Shown here piece after piece: positions 32,757-36,902 of a stretch of 36,902 bases of DNA (its first letter is position 1; every line of letters begins with the position of its first letter). The stretch spans positions 1 through 36,902 of the forward strand of contig CAMAVO010000008.1 of the NCBI GenBank assembly GCA_945861685.1, written 5' to 3'. The position numbers were made by a program, and so were the translations under genes. The notes under the pieces were generated by a model. The model was not told where the DNA came from. It searched no databases and saw only the letters and a program-made list of their open reading frames with translations. Source of the DNA: Chitinophaga pinensis. GTDB taxonomy: Bacteria; Bacteroidota; Bacteroidia; SXHM01.

Positions 32757-33710
32757 GTGCAAAAGAAATTTCCCCGCGCTTTATTGCTCTTCTACATCTT
32801 GGTGGCTTATGTCTTCATTCAGTTTTGCTGGTGGGCATATAGCTTGGTGCAACTCAATTCAGAGATTTATAATCTGAAATTAGAAATACTAACCATGGCT
32901 CACGAAGCGGGTCCTGAGTTGCAAATTGAAAAAGCCAACCTTGACCAGAAACTATATTCACGCATCTGGATGGTGCTGGGTGAGGGCAGCGTGTTTTTTA
33001 TTTTGCTGGCAGTAGGTGTTTGGCAAACCTTGCAAAGCTTCCGCAAAGAAGTTTCGCTGGCACGTCAGCAGAAGAATTTTTTGCTGGCTGTAACACATGA
33101 ATTAAAATCACCAATCGCATCCGTAAAGTTGTATTTACAAACCTTGCAAAAGCGCGAGTTGGAGCGCGAAAAACAAAATGAGATTGTTGCCAAAGCCATT
33201 GCAGATACCGACCGCTTGGGCAGTCTGGTTGAAAATCTTTTGCTTGCCACCAAAATTGACCGCAGTGATTATACACTATATTTTGAGGAAGTAAATCTTT
33301 CCGATTTAATTACCCAGATAGTTGCAACCCATCCCGAAAATAAACGCCTGAAAACCGAAATTCAGCAAGGGATAAAAATGCAGGCAGACAAATTAGCATT
33401 CACATCCGTTGTAGTAAACCTGCTTGAAAATGCCTTGAAATATTCGGAACAAACAGTAACTGTAAAACTGCAGCGCGATAAAAATATTTTACTCAGTATA
33501 ATTGATAATGGCTCCGGAATTCCTGACGAAGAAAAACAAAAAGTATTTGAAAAATTTTACCGCATAGGCAATGAAGATACACGCAAATCTAAAGGAACAG
33601 GCTTGGGATTATACATTGTTAAAAATCTTGTTGAGCGCCACAACGGAACCATTCAAATCCGCAATAACCAACCCAGTGGCAGCATTTTTGAAATAGAATT
33701 TTTGGCTTAA
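32757..33710 (+). CDS. Sensor histidine kinase with two membrane segments
   Basis: A 317-residue kinase. Transmembrane segments are LLLFYILVAYVFIQFCWWAYSL (about 9-30) and VFFILLAVGVWQTL (about 78-91), bracketing a short extracytoplasmic loop of about 45 residues. The phospho-acceptor is His114 in THELKSP. NLLENALKYSE (N box), DNGSGIP (G1), FEKFYRIG (F box) and GTGLGLYIVKNLVERH (G2) follow. No response regulator gene is adjacent; topA follows. The start is GTG (MQKKFPRALL) just after the -7 box. Confidence 0.92.
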   Translation: MQKKFPRALLLFYILVAYVFIQFCWWAYSLVQLNSEIYNLKLEILTMAHEAGPELQIEKANLDQKLYSRIWMVLGEGSVFFILLAVGVWQTLQSFRKEVSLARQQKNFLLAVTHELKSPIASVKLYLQTLQKRELEREKQNEIVAKAIADTDRLGSLVENLLLATKIDRSDYTLYFEEVNLSDLITQIVATHPENKRLKTEIQQGIKMQADKLAFTSVVVNLLENALKYSEQTVTVKLQRDKNILLSIIDNGSGIPDEEKQKVFEKFYRIGNEDTRKSKGTGLGLYIVKNLVERHNGTIQIRNNQPSGSIFEIEFLA

Positions 33711-33750
33711 AATCCGCGAGAATCCGCCCAATCCGTGTCATCCGCGTTCC
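33711..33750. repeat. Dispersed 'ATCCGCG / ATCCGTG' repeat between sensor kinase and topA
   Basis: The words AATCCGCGAG, AATCCGCCC, AATCCGTGTC and ATCCGCGTTCC follow one another with a period of about 9-10 bases directly after the stop of the kinase gene. I recall this wording as a recurring intergenic sequence in several bacterial phyla. Confidence 0.55.
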
Positions 33751-33765
33751 ATCCTTTTAATAAGA

Positions 33766-33798
33766 TTTGTTTTTTTTAAATCTAATTGCTTTTCTTTG
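33766..33798 (+). promoter_or_regulatory. Putative promoter of topA
   Basis: TTTG at 33766-33769 and TTTCTTTG at 33791-33798 are separated by 21 bases; the -7 box lacks the A of TAnnTTTG. The leader to the ATG at 33831 is about 32 bases. Confidence 0.45.
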
Positions 33799-33830
33799 CA
33801 CGCTCCAAAAAATAAGAACAAAAACTGTTT

Positions 33831-36164
33831 ATGGCTAAAAATCTTGTCATCGTTGAGTCGCCTGCCAAGGCAAAAACAATTGAGGGATACCTCGGAAAAG
33901 ATTACTTAGTTAAGTCAAGTTTCGGTCACATCCGCGACCTTCCTAAAAAAGGATTGAATGTGGACATCAACAATAAATTTGCTCCTACTTACGAAGTTCC
34001 TGCCGACAAAAAAGCAGTGGTAAATGAGTTGAAAAAACTAAGTAAAGATGCAGAGGTTGTTTGGTTAGCATCGGATGAGGACCGTGAAGGAGAAGCTATT
34101 TCGTGGCACTTGTTTGAGGCACTTAAATTAGACGAGAAAAAAACAAGACGCATTGTTTTTCACGAGATTACCAAGCCTGCGATTTTAAAAGCAATTGAAA
34201 ACCCGCGCACCATTGATATTAACCTGGTAAATGCGCAGCAAGCCCGCAGAATACTTGACCGTTTGGTAGGTTTTGAGCTTTCGCCCATCCTTTGGAAAAA
34301 GGTAAAACCAAATCTTTCAGCTGGTCGTGTGCAGAGCGTTGCAGTGCGTTTAATAGTAGAAAGGGAACGCGAAATCATTAATCATAAATCAGAATTCTTT
34401 TACCGCGTTGTTGCCATTTTCGAAATAAATAAAGACGGAAAAAAATCACAGGTAAAAGCAGAACTGCCTAAAAAATACAAGACTAAAGAAGAAGCACAGA
34501 AATTTTTAGATGCGTGTGCGACTTCAGAATTTACAGTAGAAGATCTGGAGAAAAAACCTTCAAAGAAAGGCCCTTCAGCACCTTTTACAACTTCAACCTT
34601 GCAGCAGGAAGCCAGTCGTAAATTGGGTTTCTCCGTTTCAAGAACCATGACAGTGGCGCAGAAATTATACGAGTCAGGAAAAATAACCTACATGAGAACC
34701 GACTCGGTAAACCTTTCTGAAACCGCACTGACAGCCGCAGAGAAAGAAATTACCCGCTCATTCGGAAAAGAGTATGTAAACATCAAACAATACAAATCCA
34801 CTTCAAAAGGTGCTCAGGAAGCCCACGAAGCTATTCGTCCTACTTATATGGAAAACCATGAGGCAGGTGCAGATGCTTCGGAGCAACGCTTGTATGATTT
34901 AATCTGGAAAAGAACACTTGCTTCTCAAATGGCAAATGCGGAATTGGAGAAAACAACCGTAACTATAGGTGTTTCCAATTCACCTGAAAAATTAGTGGCA
35001 AGAGGTGAGGTTATAAAATTTGACGGCTTCCTGAAAGTATATATGGAAAGCACGGACGAAGAACCGGAAGACAGTGAAGAGGGCATGTTGCCTCCCATGG
35101 AAAAAGGACAAAAACTTGACCTGAATGAAATAACAGCAACTCAACGTTTCACACAGCATCCACCACGTTATACAGAGGCAAGTCTGGTAAAAAAATTAGA
35201 AGAGCAGGGGATAGGAAGACCTTCTACTTATGCCCCTACTATTTCAACTATTCAAAATCGTGGATACGTTGTTAAAGAAGAACGCGAAGGAACTCCGAGA
35301 GCGTATTCTCAATTGGTTCTGAAAGACAACAAGATTGTTGAAAAGCAATTATCTGAAAATACAGGTGCGGAAAAATCAAAGCTTTTTCCGAGTGATATTG
35401 GTATGGTGGTGAATGATTTTCTGGTAGCAAATTTTGCAAACGTGTTGGATTTTGGTTTCACAGCAGAAGTGGAAAAAGAATTTGACGAAATTGCAGAAGG
35501 CAAGCTGGAATGGAGTAAAATGATAAATGATTTTTACAAACCGTTCCATAAAAATACCGTTGATACAACTGAAAATTCTGAACGTGCATCAGGCGAACGT
35601 TTGTTGGGTGTTGACCCTGCAAGCGGCAAAAATGTTTACGTAAGAATTGGAAGATTTGGTCCAATGGCACAAATAGGCGAGGCAGCGGAAGAAGGTGGAG
35701 AAAAACCTAAATTCTCCAGTCTTAAAAAAGAACAGCGATTAGAAGCTGTAACATTGGAAGATGCATTAGAATTATTCAAACTTCCGCGCACCGTTGGCGA
35801 ATTTGAAGGCAAGGAAATGATTGTAAGTGCAGGACGTTTTGGACCGTATATTAAGCACGATAATAAATTTATTTCGCTGCCAAAAACCGAAGACCCACTT
35901 ACAATTACTAGCGAAACAGCTGCAGAACTGATACAAGCCAAACGCAAATCCGACAGCGAAAAACTGATTAAATCTTTTCCTGAAAATGCAGAGGTGCAAG
36001 TGCTGAACGGGCGTTGGGGACCATATATTGTAGTTGGCAAAAAGAATGTAAAAATTCCTAAAGGCAAAGAAGCAACATCACTTACCTTGGAAGAATGTCT
36101 AAAACTTGCTGCCGAAGCTCCTGATAAGCCTGCAAGAGGAAGATTTACTAAAAAGAAGAAATAG
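33831..36164 (+). CDS. topA: DNA topoisomerase I (type IA)
   Basis: A 777-residue type IA topoisomerase that relaxes negative supercoils. It begins with the Toprim segment LVIVESPAKAKTIEGYLG and continues with ASDEDREGEAISWHL (acidic triad). The active-site tyrosine is Tyr287 in ITYMRTDS. NLSAGRVQSVAVRLIVERE and EEQGIGRPSTYAPTI are further family motifs. The C-terminus has three TopA repeats of the short Bacteroidota kind (GRFGPMAQIGE, GRFGPYIKHDNKFISLP, GRWGPYIVVGKKNVKIPKG) and a basic tail in place of the C4 zinc fingers of the E. coli enzyme. A partial arginase-fold gene follows 52 bases later. Confidence 0.97.
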   Translation: MAKNLVIVESPAKAKTIEGYLGKDYLVKSSFGHIRDLPKKGLNVDINNKFAPTYEVPADKKAVVNELKKLSKDAEVVWLASDEDREGEAISWHLFEALKLDEKKTRRIVFHEITKPAILKAIENPRTIDINLVNAQQARRILDRLVGFELSPILWKKVKPNLSAGRVQSVAVRLIVEREREIINHKSEFFYRVVAIFEINKDGKKSQVKAELPKKYKTKEEAQKFLDACATSEFTVEDLEKKPSKKGPSAPFTTSTLQQEASRKLGFSVSRTMTVAQKLYESGKITYMRTDSVNLSETALTAAEKEITRSFGKEYVNIKQYKSTSKGAQEAHEAIRPTYMENHEAGADASEQRLYDLIWKRTLASQMANAELEKTTVTIGVSNSPEKLVARGEVIKFDGFLKVYMESTDEEPEDSEEGMLPPMEKGQKLDLNEITATQRFTQHPPRYTEASLVKKLEEQGIGRPSTYAPTISTIQNRGYVVKEEREGTPRAYSQLVLKDNKIVEKQLSENTGAEKSKLFPSDIGMVVNDFLVANFANVLDFGFTAEVEKEFDEIAEGKLEWSKMINDFYKPFHKNTVDTTENSERASGERLLGVDPASGKNVYVRIGRFGPMAQIGEAAEEGGEKPKFSSLKKEQRLEAVTLEDALELFKLPRTVGEFEGKEMIVSAGRFGPYIKHDNKFISLPKTEDPLTITSETAAELIQAKRKSDSEKLIKSFPENAEVQVLNGRWGPYIVVGKKNVKIPKGKEATSLTLEECLKLAAEAPDKPARGRFTKKKK

Positions 36165-36177
36165 TTTTTAATTGAAT

Positions 36178-36201
36178 GTCACCCTGAGCGTAGTCGAAGG
36201 G
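36178..36201. repeat. Dispersed GTCACCCTGAGCG-type repeat after topA
   Basis: GTCACCCTGAGCGTAG followed by TCGAAGGG is a wording I recall as very common in intergenic regions of Bacteroidota. CCCT and AGGG can pair. It shares the GTCA-prefix with the doublet at 2266. Confidence 0.6.
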
Positions 36202-36216
36202 TTTTAAAACTACAAC

Positions 36217-36902
36217 ATGGACATCTCCATTTTCTTTGAGCCTGCAAACCTTGGTGAAACAACCTTTCAGGCAAATACCATTGGAGAAAAGATTATCCGC
36301 TATTCCGAAAAAGGAAATTTTCCTGAATTAGAAAATACCGACATCGTTATAATAGGAGTGAGTGATGACCGAAAAGCAGTTCATAATAAAGGCTGTGCAG
36401 AAGCTCCTGATTTTGTCCGCAAAAAATTATATAATCTTTATCGTGGCGACCACGCTTTACGTCTTACCGACCTTGGAAATATCCAAAAAGGAAATACCAT
36501 TGAAGACACTTATTTTGCGCTCACTTCTGTTATCGGTTTTCTGGCAAAGAAAAAAATTGTAACCATAATAATAGGTGGCAGCCAGGATTTGACGTATGCC
36601 AATTATTGTGCTTACCGCGACATGGAGCAAATGGTAAATATTGTTGCCGTTGATTGTGCATTTGACATGGGCGAAATGGACAGTCCCGTTGATTCAAGAA
36701 CCTATCTGAGCAAAATAATTTTGCATCAACCCAATTTCTTGTTCAACTTCAGTAGTATTGGCTACCAAACCTATTTCGTTGAGCAAAAAGGCATTGCACT
36801 GATGGAGAAAATGTTCTTCGATTCATATCGTTTAGGCGATGTAAAGAAAGACATTGAAGAAGTAGAACCGGTAGTAAGAAATGCAGATATTTTAAGTTTT
36901 GA
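36217..36902 (+). CDS. Arginase/formimidoylglutamase-fold protein lacking metal-binding histidines, 3'-truncated by window edge
   Basis: 228 residues are visible, starting MDISIFFEPANLGETTFQANTIGEKI. The sequence follows the ureohydrolase layout (VIIGVSDDRKAVHNKGCAEAPDFVRKKLYNLY, then VTIIIGGSQDLTYANYCAY, then VNIVAVDCAFDMGE). In active arginases these last two are GGxH and DxHxD; here they read GGSQD (120-124, His replaced by Gln) and DCAFD (146-150, His replaced by Ala), so the di-manganese site is incomplete. It is probably not a working arginase or formimidoylglutamase. From memory, such proteins lie near topA and gliding or T9SS genes in some Bacteroidota; the window ends before this can be seen. 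Confidence 0.8.
   Translation, partial: MDISIFFEPANLGETTFQANTIGEKIIRYSEKGNFPELENTDIVIIGVSDDRKAVHNKGCAEAPDFVRKKLYNLYRGDHALRLTDLGNIQKGNTIEDTYFALTSVIGFLAKKKIVTIIIGGSQDLTYANYCAYRDMEQMVNIVAVDCAFDMGEMDSPVDSRTYLSKIILHQPNFLFNFSSIGYQTYFVEQKGIALMEKMFFDSYRLGDVKKDIEEVEPVVRNADILSF

Noticed and set aside
36362-36562. Separate 66-residue gene near the right edge
   Set aside because: It is out of frame within the arginase-fold gene that starts at 36217 and runs off the window end.

Overview
The window looks like a chromosomal segment of a member of the Bacteroidota, probably uncultured or environmental. The evidence is low-to-moderate GC, a secreted protease with a type IX secretion (T9SS) C-terminal sorting domain, a futalosine-route menaquinone gene (mqnC), weak or absent Shine-Dalgarno sites, and many start regions preceded by the Bacteroidota -7 box TAnnTTTG (TATCTTTG, TACTTTTG, TATGTTTG and similar). 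No rRNA, tRNA, insertion sequence, phage or CRISPR locus was seen.

Layout. 1-5.9 kb: the 3' part of acetyl-CoA synthetase, a polyprenyl diphosphate synthase, YqeY and an alpha/beta hydrolase on the minus strand, a secreted metzincin-like protease with a T9SS tail, and an overlapping Rossmann-fold oxidoreductase. 5.9-6.4 kb: a gene-free stretch with a strictly periodic 42-bp tandem array of two alternating palindromic modules; this is the most unusual sequence in the window. 6.4-7.8 kb: two lineage-specific proteins of unknown function and a strong terminator. 7.9-11.8 kb (minus): an ArsR-type regulator, two CheY-like receivers and a large multi-PAS membrane histidine kinase, probably one transcript. 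12.0-14.2 kb: an ABC-F ATPase and a small convergent gene. 14.3-16.1 kb (minus): one gene for a TPR/coiled-coil/outer-membrane-barrel-like protein, broken by an in-frame TGA and a frameshift. 16.1-17.1 kb: a dipeptide epimerase. 17.3-21.8 kb: three tightly coupled genes that look like an MksB-MksF-MksE (Wadjet-related) SMC condensin, with no JetD nuclease gene beside them. 21.9-26.5 kb: mqnC, a FadJ/FadB-type beta-oxidation protein, and tyrS. 26.5-30.9 kb: a LuxE-like acyl-protein synthetase with a palindromic repeat inside its reading frame, a lipoprotein, purN, an exported heavy-metal-binding domain protein, a radical SAM/SPASM protein, and an exported TPR-like protein. 31.0-36.9 kb: an FkbM methyltransferase, a fatty acid hydroxylase/sterol desaturase, a sensor kinase, topA, and the 5' part of an arginase-fold protein that lacks the usual metal-binding histidines.

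Most genes are housekeeping or metabolic and form short operons of one to four genes. Intergenic spaces hold several kinds of short inverted or familiar dispersed repeats, so the genome appears rich in small non-autonomous repeat elements. Several apparent TTG starts (12002, 29005, 28600) are artefacts: in the first two the TTG lies within or at the end of the -7 box, and a better ATG follows in all three.
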